Shown: piece by piece, positions 24,342-34,316 of the stretch
How positions within the stretch are numbered: position 1 is the stretch's first letter
How the letters are laid out: each line of letters starts with the position of its first letter
Source of the DNA: JAAXHB01 sp965214945
Lineage (GTDB): Bacteria; Actinomycetota; Acidimicrobiia; Acidimicrobiales; Aldehydirespiratoraceae
Direction of reading: 5' to 3'
NCBI GenBank assembly: GCA_965214945.1
Contig: OZ244029.1
Location: 310,001-374,000 of the forward strand
Length of the DNA: 64,000 nt
The notes under the pieces: generated by a model
What the model was told of the DNA's origin: nothing
The model's input: the letters and a program-made list of their open reading frames with translations, nothing else
Databases searched by the model: none
Made by a program: the position numbers and the translations under genes

Positions 24342-25795
24342 CGGCGCTGGCCATCGCCTCCGCGGTGGCGTCCGGCCGAATGTCGGCCCGGTCGGTCGTC
24401 GATGAGCATCTGGCGCGGATCGCCGCTGCCGACAGCCGTATCGGCGCGTTCAACCTAGTGCTAGCCGACGAGGCCCGCACCGCTGCCGACGAGATCGATG
24501 AAGCTGTGTCCCGGGGCGAGCCCGCGGGACCGCTCTGCGGCGTTCCGGTGGCCCTCAAGGACAACCTGTGCACTCGAGGTGTGCCCACCACCTGCTCGTC
24601 GAGGATGCTGCGAGACTGGAAGCCGCCCTATGACGCCACGGTCGTCCGGCTGCTGCGCGCCGCCGGCGCGGTGGTGATCGGCAAGACGAACCTCGACGAG
24701 TTCGCCATGGGCTCCTCCACGGAGAACTCCGCTTTCGGCCCGACCCGCAACCCGCTTGACCCGTCCCGGGTTCCGGGCGGCTCCAGCGGCGGGTCGGCCG
24801 CGGCGGTGGCGGCAGGATTCGCGCCCCTGGCGCTGGGATCCGACACCGGAGGGTCGGTCCGCCAGCCCGCCGCGCTTTGCGGGGTGGTGGGCCTCAAACC
24901 CACCTATGGCGCGGTGTCTCGCTACGGACTGGTGGCCTTCGCTTCGTCGCTGGACCAGATCGGCCCGATCGCGGAGACAGTCGCCGACGCTGCGGCGCTG
25001 TATGAGGCGATCGCGGGCCACGATCCGGCCGATTCCACGTCGTTGCGACAGCCGCCGCGCTCTGTGACAGCCGGGCTGGGTGACGGCGTGGACGGCCTGC
25101 GCGTAGGCGTGCTGTCTGAACTCTGCGACAGTGGCGGCACACCGGATGCGGCCGCAGTGGACGGCATTGCGCCGGACATCGCGGCGCGCGTCGACGCCGC
25201 GGTCTCCGCTCTCGAGGCTGCCGGCGCTGTCGCGGCGCCGGTGTCGGTGCCGTCCGTGGTGCTGGGCCTGTCGGCCTACTACCTGATCGCGCCCGCTGAG
25301 GCATCGAGCAACCTGGCCCGCTACGACGGCGTGCGCTACGGGCTGCGCGTCGAGGCCGAGACCGCCGCAGAGATGAACACAGCGTCGCGCACGGCTGGCT
25401 TCGGGGCTGAGGTGAAGCGGCGGATCATGCTCGGCACTTACGCGCTGTCGGCTGGCTACTACGACAAGTTCTACGGCAAGGCTCTGCGGGTGCGCACGCT
25501 GATGCTGCGCGAGTTCGCGGCTGTCTATGACGACTTCGACCTGCTGATCTGCCCGACGGCGCCAACCACCGCGTTCGAACTGGGCGCCAAGACCGACAAT
25601 CCGATGCTGATGTACCTCAGCGACGTGTGCACGATCCCGTCGAACCTCACCGGCCACCCGGCGATCTCCGTTCCCTTCGGGGTCGGTGACGACGGGCTGC
25701 CCGCCGGCGTTCAGCTGATGGGCCCGGCGATGTCGGAGGCGCTGCTGCTGCGGGCCGCGGCGGTGCTGGAGAGCGCCGCACCTGCGCCGCTCTGA
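24338..25795 (+). CDS. gatA: Asp/Glu-tRNA amidotransferase subunit A
   Basis: A 485-residue amidase-signature enzyme that releases ammonia from glutamine to convert misacylated Glu-tRNA(Gln) or Asp-tRNA(Asn). The Ser-cisSer-Lys triad is visible as the Lys in VALKDNLCTRG and the serines in PGGSSGGSAAAVAAG and GSDTGGSVRQPA. The start is a TTG at 24338 overlapping the gatC stop by 4 bp, an uncommon but well-supported coupling. The length is normal. gatB follows after 5 bp. Confidence 0.96.
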   Translation: MTALAIASAVASGRMSARSVVDEHLARIAAADSRIGAFNLVLADEARTAADEIDEAVSRGEPAGPLCGVPVALKDNLCTRGVPTTCSSRMLRDWKPPYDATVVRLLRAAGAVVIGKTNLDEFAMGSSTENSAFGPTRNPLDPSRVPGGSSGGSAAAVAAGFAPLALGSDTGGSVRQPAALCGVVGLKPTYGAVSRYGLVAFASSLDQIGPIAETVADAAALYEAIAGHDPADSTSLRQPPRSVTAGLGDGVDGLRVGVLSELCDSGGTPDAAAVDGIAPDIAARVDAAVSALEAAGAVAAPVSVPSVVLGLSAYYLIAPAEASSNLARYDGVRYGLRVEAETAAEMNTASRTAGFGAEVKRRIMLGTYALSAGYYDKFYGKALRVRTLMLREFAAVYDDFDLLICPTAPTTAFELGAKTDNPMLMYLSDVCTIPSNLTGHPAISVPFGVGDDGLPAGVQLMGPAMSEALLLRAAAVLESAAPAPL

Positions 25796-25800
25796 TCGGA

Positions 25801-27282
25801 GTGACCGCAATGACCGGAATAGCGCAGGCACAGGCGGGCAAGCCGTCGCTGCCGGACGGCTGGGAGATGGTCGTCGGCTTGGAGGTGCACGTCGAGCTGA
25901 GTACCGCCACCAAGCTGTTTTGCGGCTGCGCCAACCGCTTCGGCGACGAGCCCAACACCAACGTGTGCCCTGTGTGCCTCGGGCTGCCGGGCTCGCTGCC
26001 TGTCGTGAACGCTGAGGCCGTGCGCTCCGCCGTGCGCCTCGGACGGGCTTTGGGCTGCGAGGTGCGGCGATCGGTGTTCGCCCGCAAGAACTACTTCTAT
26101 CCCGACATGCCCAAGGACTACCAGATCTCCCAGTACGACCGCCCGACGAATATCGGCGGCCGCCTGGAGTTGCCCGACGGCTCGACTGTGGGCATCGAGC
26201 GCGCACACATCGAGGAGGACACCGGCAAGACGACCCATGTCGGCGGCGCGGGCCGCATCCACGGAGCGGCGTTCTCGCTGGTGGACTACAACCGCGCCGG
26301 AGTGCCGCTGGTGGAGATCGTCAGCCGCCCCGACATCCGCACCGCGGCCCAGGCCCAAGCTTTTGTGAGAGAGCTGCGCGCCGTCCTGCTGGCTCTGGAG
26401 GTGTCCGACGCCCGCATGGAGGAGGGGTCGATGCGAGTGGATGCCAACGTGTCGGTGAGGCCTGCAGGTAGCAGCGAGCTGCGGACCCGCTGCGAGATCA
26501 AGAACCTCAGCTCGCTGCGCTCGCTCGGCCGCTCGCTCCTTTATGAGGCTCGCCGCCACGTCGGGCTCTGGAGCCACGGCGAAGCGCCCCGCCAGGAGAC
26601 CCGCCACTGGGATGAGCAGAGGGGCCGCACTACTGCGGGCCGCTCCAAGGAGGAGGCCGACGACTACAGGTATTTTCCCGACCCCGATCTGGTGCCGCTG
26701 GTGCCTGACGCTGCCGCGCTCGAAGCCGTCGATGCCAGCCTGCCGGTGCTTCCCGCGGCCCGGCGCGAGGCGCTGACGGCGGCTGGGGGCGGCGAGGTCT
26801 CAGCCGACGACGCGGCCCTGCTGGTGGAGCGGGGCCAAGACACCCTCGCTGTCGCGGCCATCGGGGCGGGCGCACCACCGGGCCGCATGGTCACGCGCAT
26901 GGTCAACGACCTGGCGGCGTCCGACTGGTCGCGGGTGACCGCCGCCGGGCTCGCGAAACTGATCGGAATGGAGATCGACGGGCGGCTCACGGCCACCCAG
27001 GTCAAGCAGGTGCTCACCGAGATGGCCGACGCCGGCGGCGATCCGTCGAAGATCGCGGCACGCCGCGGGTTCAAGGCACTGGACGGCGCGGACCTGGCCG
27101 CGGCGGTGGCCGAGACAATCGGCGCCAACCCTGCGGAGTGGCGCCGATTCTGCGAGGGCGACGCCGCGGAGCGCAAGAAGATGGCGGGCTTCCTCATCGG
27201 GCAGGTGATGCGCGTCACCAGAGGCCGCGCCGACGGAGCCGCTGTCAGCCGACTGCTGCACGGGCGGGCCGGTGGCGTTTAG
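25801..27282 (+). CDS. gatB: Asp/Glu-tRNA amidotransferase subunit B
   Basis: A 493-residue GatB, the ATP-dependent kinase-like subunit that activates the misacylated tRNA. Signatures are VVGLEVHVELSTATKLFCGC, NTNVCPVCLGLPGSLPV (zinc ligands), FYPDMPKDYQISQYD and RCEIKNLSS. The tail domain (KMAGFLIGQVMR) binds tRNA. It starts with GTG; an in-frame ATG three codons later is possible. The last codons and stop lie in a short tandem duplication described separately. Confidence 0.97.
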   Translation: MTAMTGIAQAQAGKPSLPDGWEMVVGLEVHVELSTATKLFCGCANRFGDEPNTNVCPVCLGLPGSLPVVNAEAVRSAVRLGRALGCEVRRSVFARKNYFYPDMPKDYQISQYDRPTNIGGRLELPDGSTVGIERAHIEEDTGKTTHVGGAGRIHGAAFSLVDYNRAGVPLVEIVSRPDIRTAAQAQAFVRELRAVLLALEVSDARMEEGSMRVDANVSVRPAGSSELRTRCEIKNLSSLRSLGRSLLYEARRHVGLWSHGEAPRQETRHWDEQRGRTTAGRSKEEADDYRYFPDPDLVPLVPDAAALEAVDASLPVLPAARREALTAAGGGEVSADDAALLVERGQDTLAVAAIGAGAPPGRMVTRMVNDLAASDWSRVTAAGLAKLIGMEIDGRLTATQVKQVLTEMADAGGDPSKIAARRGFKALDGADLAAAVAETIGANPAEWRRFCEGDAAERKKMAGFLIGQVMRVTRGRADGAAVSRLLHGRAGGV

Positions 27283-27320
27283 GGGTCGTGGCTGCTGCAC
27301 GGGCGGGCCGGAGGCTTTAG
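27253..27320. repeat. Tandem duplication of the gatB 3' end (39-bp offset)
   Basis: CTGCTGCACGGGCGGGCCGG at 27253-27272 recurs exactly at 27292-27311, followed in both copies by similar sequence up to a TTTAG stop word. The second copy lies between the gatB stop and the convergent MATE gene. Confidence 0.8.
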
Positions 27321-28648
27321 CGGCGGGCGCCGGTCACCTGCCAGCCGGTTCCGCCGAAACGCCACAGCAGGCTGAAGAGGCGGCAAGCCATCCAGACGTG
27401 GAGAGCGGCCCAAAGCCAGCCGATACCCGAGCCGGTGATCAGCACCAGCACCCCGCCGGCGGCGAGCACCGCGCCTGATCCGACCATCGCCGCGGCGAGG
27501 AAGCGCAGGTCGCCGGCGCCGATGAGCACGCCGTCAAGCGCGAACACCACACCGCTGCCGGGCTGTGACAGCGCCGTGTGCAGCAGAAGAAACCCGGCCA
27601 GCGCCGCCACCGCCGGGTCGGGCGTGAACACACGAGGCAGCACCGGCACCGTCACCAGCAGCACCGCGCCGGTCACCACCCCAGTGGTGAGACCCCAGCC
27701 GATCATGCGACGTCCCAGCTGTTGAGCGCGGGGCGCGTCTGAAGCGCCGAGAGCCTGCCCGATCAGCGCCTGCCCTGCGATTGCCACCGCGTCCAAGGCC
27801 AGGGCCAGCGCTGTCCACACCTCCAGGGCGATCTGGTGCGCCGCCAGTTCGTCGGTGCCGATCCGGGCCGCGACGGCGACGGTGACGATGAGCCCGCCCC
27901 GCAGCGCCAGAGTCCGCACCAGCAGATCGGCCCCGGCCACGGCGAGCCCTGCGAGGGCCGCCGGGTCGGGTCGCATCCCCACGCCGAAGCGCGCAGCCGC
28001 GGAGCGGATCCACGCCGCGTACACCGACGCGGCCAGCGTCTGGGCGATCACGGTGGACAGCGCGGATGCGCCTATGCCCAGGCCAAAGCCGAAGATCAGC
28101 ACCGCCTCGAGTGCCAGATTCCCCACCGCCGACGCCAGGGCCACAGCGAAGGGCCGTCTGGCGTCCTGCAGCCCTCGCAGGTAGCCCACTCCGGCGAGGG
28201 TGACGAACATCGCTGGCAGGCCGATCAGCGAGATGCGCAGGTAGACGACAGCGTTGTGGCGGACCGTAGCGTCTGCGCCGCCGAGGGCACCGGTGAGCGC
28301 AGGCGCCAGTGTGAAGCCGACGACAGCGAGCACCGCGCCCGCAGCCGCTGCTAGCCAGACGCTCTGCACCGCCTGATAGGCCGCGCGGCGGCGCTGTCCC
28401 GCCCCCAGCAGCCGGGCCACCGCGGCGGTGGTGCCGTAGGCCAGAAAGATGAACATGGCGTGGACGAGCAGCAGAGTCGACGACGCCAGCGCCAGGCCCC
28501 CGAGCTGGGCGGTGCCCAGGTGGCCCACGACGGCGGTGTCGGCCAGCACGTACAGCGGCTCCGCGGTGAGTGCCCCCAGCGTCGGCCACGCCAGCCGCCA
28601 GATCTGACGGTCGTCGTCGCTGAGGGCGAGCCCCGCAATGCGCGTCAA
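27317..28648 (-). CDS. MATE-family efflux transporter (DinF-like)
   Basis: A 443-residue protein with 12 predicted membrane segments in two homologous halves. It has the MATE opening WPTLGALTAEPLYVLADTAV, and VGHLGTAQLGGLAL follows in the first helices. LAAHQIALEVWTAL and AGQALIGQALG mark the second half. Members export drugs or metabolites with Na+ or H+ antiport; the substrate is unknown. The start is probably TTG at 28648, about 50 bp from the divergent restriction-modification gene. It converges with gatB. Confidence 0.9.
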   Translation of the reverse strand: MTRIAGLALSDDDRQIWRLAWPTLGALTAEPLYVLADTAVVGHLGTAQLGGLALASSTLLLVHAMFIFLAYGTTAAVARLLGAGQRRRAAYQAVQSVWLAAAAGAVLAVVGFTLAPALTGALGGADATVRHNAVVYLRISLIGLPAMFVTLAGVGYLRGLQDARRPFAVALASAVGNLALEAVLIFGFGLGIGASALSTVIAQTLAASVYAAWIRSAAARFGVGMRPDPAALAGLAVAGADLLVRTLALRGGLIVTVAVAARIGTDELAAHQIALEVWTALALALDAVAIAGQALIGQALGASDAPRAQQLGRRMIGWGLTTGVVTGAVLLVTVPVLPRVFTPDPAVAALAGFLLLHTALSQPGSGVVFALDGVLIGAGDLRFLAAAMVGSGAVLAAGGVLVLITGSGIGWLWAALHVWMACRLFSLLWRFGGTGWQVTGARR

Positions 28649-28688
28649 GGGCGCTGAGGCTACGGCCCGCCCTCACACCCCGGTGGCA

Positions 28689-28694
28689 TACTCT
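28689..28694 (+). promoter_or_regulatory. Candidate -10 box of the restriction-modification gene
   Basis: TACTCT ends 5 nt before the ATG at 28700, consistent with a leaderless transcript. Confidence 0.35.
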
Positions 28695-28699
28695 CAAAC

Positions 28700-31600
28700 A
28701 TGGCCTCCTACTTCCTCAGCGCGGACGACCCGCTGTTCGCTGAGCTTGCCCAGCAGCTTTTGCACTGGCACAACGCCAGCGGCCATGAGGACAACATCAA
28801 GATCGCCGTGCGCGATTTCCTGACGCGCACCGGGCTCACGGAGCCCTACGACATCGTCGCTGAGGGTAAGCCCGGCAAGCTCTCCCGCAAGCGCGTCGAC
28901 CTGGTGCTGACCGACGCGTTGATCGAGGTCAAGAAGTCGATCTGGTCGGCACGCTCCAGCAGCGTTCCGCATGCGCCCTACGTGGAGCAGATCGATGGCT
29001 ACATCGCCCAGTCCCCCCACGTCAGCTTGGGAATCCTCACCGATGGCCGACACTGGCTATTGCGCACCTACGGAATGTTGAGCGTGCCGACGTCGCTTCC
29101 CTGGATGTTCAAACTGCGCGACGCTGACGACGGTCTCAAGCTCTACCGCTGGCTTCACGACAACGTGTTCACCGGTGTCCACGACAAGCCCGTCGATCTC
29201 GACACGATCGGCAGAGAACTCGGGCTGCACAGCTACGTCTTCACGATGCACTACGCGCAACTGGCGCGCCTGTACCGACGGCACCGCAAGACGGAGACCG
29301 CCAAAGTCAAGCGAGAACTCTGGGAACTGCTGCTCACGGTGGCGCTCGGCGAGGTCGCCCGAGCAGTCTACGACGACACGAATAGTCTCAACCGACACGG
29401 CCTCACGGGCCTGGACGATCTCTTCGTCCGCCACACCTACTTGGGCGTTCTCATCGCCCTCATCACTCAGGCCAGTTACGGCGTCGACATAGCCGCTCTC
29501 GCCGCTGAGGATCCCGGCGATCTCGTGGTCGGCAAGGCGTTCTTGGATCACACAGGCATCGGCGGCATCATCGAGTCGGACTTCTTCTCCTGGATAGGTG
29601 AGGTTCCTGGCGGTGCCAGGCTGATATCAGAACTGGCGGCCAGGGTCGCCGGCTACGACTGGAGCAGTGTCGAGGCGGGCTTGGCGTCCGCCTTGTATCA
29701 GGACATCATCCCCGCTGAGGAGCGCGCTTCGCTGGGCGAGTACTACACCCCTTCATGGCTCGCTGAGGCCATGGTCGATGAGGTGGTGAACCGTCCGCTA
29801 GAGCAGCGGATCCTCGATCCGGCCTGCGGCTCAGGCCAGTTTCTTGTGGCGGCAGTACACAAAGTCCGCCAGGCGGCGGAGGCGTCGGGCCTGAGCGATG
29901 AGGAGACGCTGCAGGCTCTGCTGCGCAACGTCAAGGGAATAGACCTCCATCCCGTAGCGGTTCAGCTTGCGAGATCGGAGTGGGTCTTGGCGGCGCGTTC
30001 GGTGATACTCGCCGCGTCCGGCGACGAAGTGGTGTCACCGCCTGTGTATCTGGGTGACTCACTGCAGCTCATGACTGCCCAAGAGGCGCTGCTGGGCACG
30101 ACCCGTATCGTCGTCCGCACCGCCGGCGACCCCAGGCGGCGCGAGCTGGAGTTTCCGAGATCGCTTGTGGCGCAGTCCGACAAGTTCGACTCGATCATGA
30201 TGGCCCTGACTGAAGCCATCCATTCGGAATGGGACGTCGAACTGGCCTTGGGCAAGTACGACCTCACACCAGACGAAGCAGACGTAATGATCTCAACGGC
30301 CGAGAAGCTGGCGGCGCTTCACAGTGAGGGCCGTGACCACATCTGGAGTTACTTCACGCGGAATATCGTGCGCCCTCTGGCCATCACCGACCAGAAGGTC
30401 GATGTCATCGTAGGGAACCCTCCGTGGCTCAACTACAACCAGACTTCTATGCAGTTGCGCGAACAGCTCCGAGAGCTGTCGCAGGCGTATGGCACATGGG
30501 ATGGCGGCAGGTACGCTACACACGCGGACGTCGCAGGGCTGTTCTTCACGCACAGCATGAAGCTGTATCTCGACGCCGGAGGCGAGGCCGCCATGGTGAT
30601 GCCCCATTCGGCTTTGGCTTCGGGCCACTACGCTAAGTGGCGAACCGGCAAGTGGGAGTCATCGGACGATTCCACGACGGCGGATCTCTCACAAAGGTCC
30701 GCTTGGGACTTGGAGAGGCTGAGCCCTAACGACTTTTTCCCGGTGCCCGCCTGTGTGGTGTTCGGCCGCCGCGTGGATCAAGGCGGTGCTCAGGCGCTGC
30801 CCACGCGGGTGCTGCGCTGGACCGGCGCGCCGGGCGCGGACGACATGAGGCAGACAGCGGCGTCGGTGGCTCGCAAGACAGTGTTCGCGTCACCATATGC
30901 CGATATCGCCCGGCAGGGGGCCACCATCGTGCCGCGATGCCTGTTCTTCGTTGAGAAGTCACCCAACACCACCATCATCCGCGCTGGCCGGACCGTGAGA
31001 GTCAATCCCCGCCGCGGCCCATACGACAAAGAGCCTTGGAGGAGCCTTGACCTGGTCAAGATCAACGACCGCACGATTGAAGACAGGTACCACTTCGATG
31101 TCACCCTCGGCGCCACCATTGCTCCGTATGTGGCGCTGAAGCCTCAGAAGGCGCTGCTGCCGATCATCGACGGCGGGCTCCCGCACGACGACAGCGCGCC
31201 CGGGGGCGTGGTCAACCACCAGATGGCGACGCGCTTCCGGAGGCGCTGGGAGAACATGAGCGAGCTGTGGGAGGCCAATCGGGCCTTCCACGACACTAAG
31301 AGCCTCTGTCAACAGTTGGACTACATGGGGAAGTTGTCTGCTCAGCTTGCCTGGAGAGCCGGTACTGAGCGTGGGCCACGGCTAGTTTACTCCGGCTCCG
31401 GCAGGCCGACCGCGGCGATCCTCGCCGACGAAGACGCCATTGTTGACTACACGCTGTATTGGATGCGCTGCGGCTCACCTGAGGAGGCCTGCTATCTGTG
31501 CGGGGTCATCAACAGCTCGGTGCTGGAGGATCTGGTCGTCCCGCACATGCCCCGCGGGCAGTTTGGGCCTCGGCATCTTCAAAAGCACCTCTGGAAGCTG

Positions 31601-31822
31601 CCGATACCGCTGTTCGATCCCTGCGACGACAGGCATCAGCGGATCGCCGAGGCCGCGCAGAGCGCACAGGCAGGTGCCGAGGACGCCCTAGCGGCAGAGG
31701 CAGCTGCACGCGACGTCGACTCGCTGAGCACCGTCGTTGCCCGCCGCATCGTACGCAGCTGGTTGAAGTCGTCCCCCGAGGGCGCAGAAGCGGACGCGGC
31801 TGTCGCAGCGCTCCTCCGGTAA
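28700..31822 (+). CDS. Type IIG-like restriction-modification fusion protein (nuclease + N6-adenine methyltransferase)
   Basis: A 1040-residue protein. The N-terminal ~150 residues look like a PD-(D/E)xK nuclease of the HsdR-N kind: Asp67 in RKRVDLVLTD, then Glu76-Val-Lys78 in ALIEVKKS, and YVEQIDGYIAQSP. A helical spacer leads to the methyltransferase at about 340-640, with EYYTPSWLAEAMV, SAM motif I DPACGSGQFLVA (near 373) and catalytic NPPW (near 572). The ~400-residue C-terminal part should contain target recognition (GVINSSVLEDLVVPHMPRGQ). No separate specificity or restriction gene adjoins it, so it probably acts alone in phage defence. The nuclease assignment is less certain than the methylase. 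Confidence 0.85.
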   Translation: MASYFLSADDPLFAELAQQLLHWHNASGHEDNIKIAVRDFLTRTGLTEPYDIVAEGKPGKLSRKRVDLVLTDALIEVKKSIWSARSSSVPHAPYVEQIDGYIAQSPHVSLGILTDGRHWLLRTYGMLSVPTSLPWMFKLRDADDGLKLYRWLHDNVFTGVHDKPVDLDTIGRELGLHSYVFTMHYAQLARLYRRHRKTETAKVKRELWELLLTVALGEVARAVYDDTNSLNRHGLTGLDDLFVRHTYLGVLIALITQASYGVDIAALAAEDPGDLVVGKAFLDHTGIGGIIESDFFSWIGEVPGGARLISELAARVAGYDWSSVEAGLASALYQDIIPAEERASLGEYYTPSWLAEAMVDEVVNRPLEQRILDPACGSGQFLVAAVHKVRQAAEASGLSDEETLQALLRNVKGIDLHPVAVQLARSEWVLAARSVILAASGDEVVSPPVYLGDSLQLMTAQEALLGTTRIVVRTAGDPRRRELEFPRSLVAQSDKFDSIMMALTEAIHSEWDVELALGKYDLTPDEADVMISTAEKLAALHSEGRDHIWSYFTRNIVRPLAITDQKVDVIVGNPPWLNYNQTSMQLREQLRELSQAYGTWDGGRYATHADVAGLFFTHSMKLYLDAGGEAAMVMPHSALASGHYAKWRTGKWESSDDSTTADLSQRSAWDLERLSPNDFFPVPACVVFGRRVDQGGAQALPTRVLRWTGAPGADDMRQTAASVARKTVFASPYADIARQGATIVPRCLFFVEKSPNTTIIRAGRTVRVNPRRGPYDKEPWRSLDLVKINDRTIEDRYHFDVTLGATIAPYVALKPQKALLPIIDGGLPHDDSAPGGVVNHQMATRFRRRWENMSELWEANRAFHDTKSLCQQLDYMGKLSAQLAWRAGTERGPRLVYSGSGRPTAAILADEDAIVDYTLYWMRCGSPEEACYLCGVINSSVLEDLVVPHMPRGQFGPRHLQKHLWKLPIPLFDPCDDRHQRIAEAAQSAQAGAEDALAAEAAARDVDSLSTVVARRIVRSWLKSSPEGAEADAAVAALLR

Positions 31823-31857
31823 CGACTGCGCGATAGCGAGCGAGTGCGCAGGGGCGG

Positions 31858-34206
31858 GTGCACTGGGTCACAGGTCGGCTGACATCCGGCCGCGAAAAGT
31901 CAACTAGCCGACGGGCAGCACAGCACGGAGCGCCGCCCAAAGGGCGGCTGGAGTACATGCCCGCCCTCGACGGGCTGCGGGGCGTTTTCGTCGTGCTCGG
32001 CCCGCTGCTCTACCATGCTCGGCCCGAGAGCATCCGCGGCGGGCCCGACGTCTTCCCCGGCGGGATCCTCTCGCTCGACCTGTTCTTCGTGCTGTCGAGC
32101 TTCCTGATCGTGTCGATCGCTCTGCGGGAGTGGGACAGCAACGGCCGGATCGACCTCGCAGCCTACGCGGGGCGGCGCGCCCGGCGCTTGCTGCCTGCCC
32201 TGTTCGTAGCGCTGGCCGGGGTGACGCTGTACTTGGCGGTGGCCGGCGACCCCGAGATGGTGCCCCGATGGACGGGAGCGGTCGTCTCGGCGCTCACTTA
32301 CAGCGCCAACTGGCACGAGATCGCCGCCGGCGTCTCGTACTTCGAGCAGTTCAACGATCCGTCACCCCTCAAGCATGTGTGGTCACTGGCCATCGAGGAG
32401 CAGTTCTACGTGTTTGCGCCGCTGTTCGTGATCGCCGGCATGTCCTGGCGCCGGGGGCGCTGGGCTCTGCTCGCCGGGTCCGCGGCGGGGGCGCTGGCTT
32501 CAGCCGTGTGGATGGCCCATGTCCATGTGGTCGGCGCCGATCCCTCGCGCGCCTACTACGGCACCGACACCCGAGCTCAGGCGCTGTTCGTCGGCATCGC
32601 GCTGGCTGTGGCCGCGCACCTGCGCGGCCCGCCCCGCACGCGCACCGGCCGCCGCGTGCTCACAGCCGCCGTGTATCCGGCGATGGCGGTGCACCTGTGG
32701 ATGATCGCAACGGTCTCCGGACGCGACGAGTGGCTGTTTGAGCGCGGCGGGTTTCTGCTCGTGGCGCTCGCCAGCGCCGTGGTCGTCTACGGCATGTCCC
32801 AGCCGTCCGGGCGCGATCCGCTGCAGCGCTTCTTCGAGCTGGCGCCGCTGCGCTATTGGGGTCGGCGCTCCTACGGCCTGTACCTGTATCACTGGCCGAT
32901 CTACCTGCTAGTTACCGGCGAGCGTGCCGGGCCGCTGTTCGGGCAGCCGCGCATCGATGGCTTCCGGCTTCTGGCAGTGCACTTGGCGCTCACCTTCGCA
33001 GCGGCTGCCGCCAGCTACCGCTTCATCGAGCTGCCGGTGATGCGGCGACGCTGGCCCGTCGTGCGCCGTCCGGTGACGCTGGCCGCTGGCAGTTTCGCGG
33101 GAGCGACCGCCGTTGCGCTGATCCTTGCGGGGCTGCTGGCCGCCAACTCGGCGCGCCCAGTACGCGTCGAGCAGGTGTTCGTGCCGGCAGCCCCCGTTTT
33201 CTCCGAGAGCGACGCGCGCCGCGGCACGGCACCGGACGCCGCAGCGGATGGCGGCGCAGCGCCACAAGGTGACACGGCAACACAGGAGCTTGGCCGGGCC
33301 CCCGCAGACGCCGAAGGCAAGCCCAGCGCCGAGTTCGGCGGCGCCGCAGAGCAGTCCGACGCCGACTCAACGGATGCCGGCTCGCCCCACACGGGTTCGC
33401 CGGGGCCGGACGTCGAGCAGCGCCCGCCCGCGCAGGGCGTTGCCGGAGATCAGCCGGTGCCGGGAGACACACGTCCGCTCGAGCGGCCTCTGCGGGTGCT
33501 GGTAGTGGGCGACTCCGTGTCAGCGCAGATCGGTTGGGCTCTGTACGGCTGGAGCCAGGAAAACCCCGGTGAGATCGTCGTCTACAACGAGAGCCACCTC
33601 GGTTGCGGCGTCGTGCGCTACGGGCAAAAGCTCGTTCCCGGCGATGTCGGCGGTCCCGTGGGCGACGTCTGCAGCAACTGGGCCGTTCCGGTCACATTCG
33701 ATGAAGTGGCTGCCAGCGAGATCGTGTCGTGGCCCACGGCGCTGGAGGTGTTCGCCCCCGACGCGGTGATCGCCCATGTGTCGCCCTGGGATGCCACCGA
33801 CCGCATCGTGCCCGGCGTGACCTCGGCTGGCGAATGGGCGGCGATCGGCGATCCCGCGTACGACGCTTACGTGTTGGCGGAGTACACAGCGGCTTCGGAA
33901 CTGCTGACTAGCACCGGCGCCGCGCTCTACTGGCTTCAGAGCCCGGTGCTCAACCGCGAGCTGGTGTCCGACGACCACGCCGAACGCATCGCCGGCCTTA
34001 ACAGGCTCGCCGCCGAGGCGGCAGAGTCGCAGGTTCGAGCTGGCCGCGCGATCGTGATGGCCGACTTCCCCTCGTTCATCGGTGACATCGGAAGCGACCG
34101 GGAGCTGACGATGCGAGACGACGGTGTCCACCTATCTGAGCAGGGCGCTGAGGAGACTGCGGCGTGGCTCGTGGAGATGCTGACCATAAAACGACTGCGG
34201 CGGTGA
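31858..34206 (+). CDS. OafA/YrhL-type membrane acyltransferase with C-terminal SGNH domain
   Basis: A 782-residue protein with two parts. Residues ~35-420 are an acyltransferase-3 domain of about 10-11 membrane segments, with MPALDGLRG, SLDLFFVLSSFLI, HVWSLAIEEQFYVFAPLF, and RRSYGLYLYHWPIYLL. A disordered Ala/Pro/Asp-rich linker (~450-540) leads to an SGNH hydrolase-like domain with Ser553 in VVGDSVSAQI and Asp755-Gly-Val-His758. Such proteins O-acetylate surface polysaccharide or peptidoglycan. The start is given as GTG 31858, but the domain begins only at about residue 33, so a later start is possible. Confidence 0.88.
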   Translation: MHWVTGRLTSGREKSTSRRAAQHGAPPKGRLEYMPALDGLRGVFVVLGPLLYHARPESIRGGPDVFPGGILSLDLFFVLSSFLIVSIALREWDSNGRIDLAAYAGRRARRLLPALFVALAGVTLYLAVAGDPEMVPRWTGAVVSALTYSANWHEIAAGVSYFEQFNDPSPLKHVWSLAIEEQFYVFAPLFVIAGMSWRRGRWALLAGSAAGALASAVWMAHVHVVGADPSRAYYGTDTRAQALFVGIALAVAAHLRGPPRTRTGRRVLTAAVYPAMAVHLWMIATVSGRDEWLFERGGFLLVALASAVVVYGMSQPSGRDPLQRFFELAPLRYWGRRSYGLYLYHWPIYLLVTGERAGPLFGQPRIDGFRLLAVHLALTFAAAAASYRFIELPVMRRRWPVVRRPVTLAAGSFAGATAVALILAGLLAANSARPVRVEQVFVPAAPVFSESDARRGTAPDAAADGGAAPQGDTATQELGRAPADAEGKPSAEFGGAAEQSDADSTDAGSPHTGSPGPDVEQRPPAQGVAGDQPVPGDTRPLERPLRVLVVGDSVSAQIGWALYGWSQENPGEIVVYNESHLGCGVVRYGQKLVPGDVGGPVGDVCSNWAVPVTFDEVAASEIVSWPTALEVFAPDAVIAHVSPWDATDRIVPGVTSAGEWAAIGDPAYDAYVLAEYTAASELLTSTGAALYWLQSPVLNRELVSDDHAERIAGLNRLAAEAAESQVRAGRAIVMADFPSFIGDIGSDRELTMRDDGVHLSEQGAEETAAWLVEMLTIKRLRR

Positions 34207-34252
34207 CCAGCCGCAGTTGCGGCAGCAGTGCCGAGGGGCCATACTCATATCC

Positions 34253-34288
34253 GTGGACGCGGCTCTTGTAGAGGCAGGGGGCCTATAG
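34253..34288 (+). CDS. Candidate ilvB leader peptide (11 aa)
   Basis: GTG at 34253 opens MDAALVEAGGL and a TAG stop, ending 28 bp before a terminator-like hairpin and 105 bp before ilvB. Three of 11 residues are Leu or Val, as expected of a branched-chain attenuation peptide, but not overwhelmingly so. A TA-rich word (TACTCAT, 34242-34248) just upstream could be a -10 box of a leaderless transcript, as described for corynebacterial ilvB. Confidence 0.4.
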   Translation: MDAALVEAGGL

Positions 34289-34316
34289 CGCGCGCCCGCG
34301 GTCCCCAGCACGTGCG

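Noticed and set aside
24461..26206. 581-codon minus-strand frame opposite gatA and gatB
   Set aside because: Arg/Gly-rich shadow spanning two secure genes.
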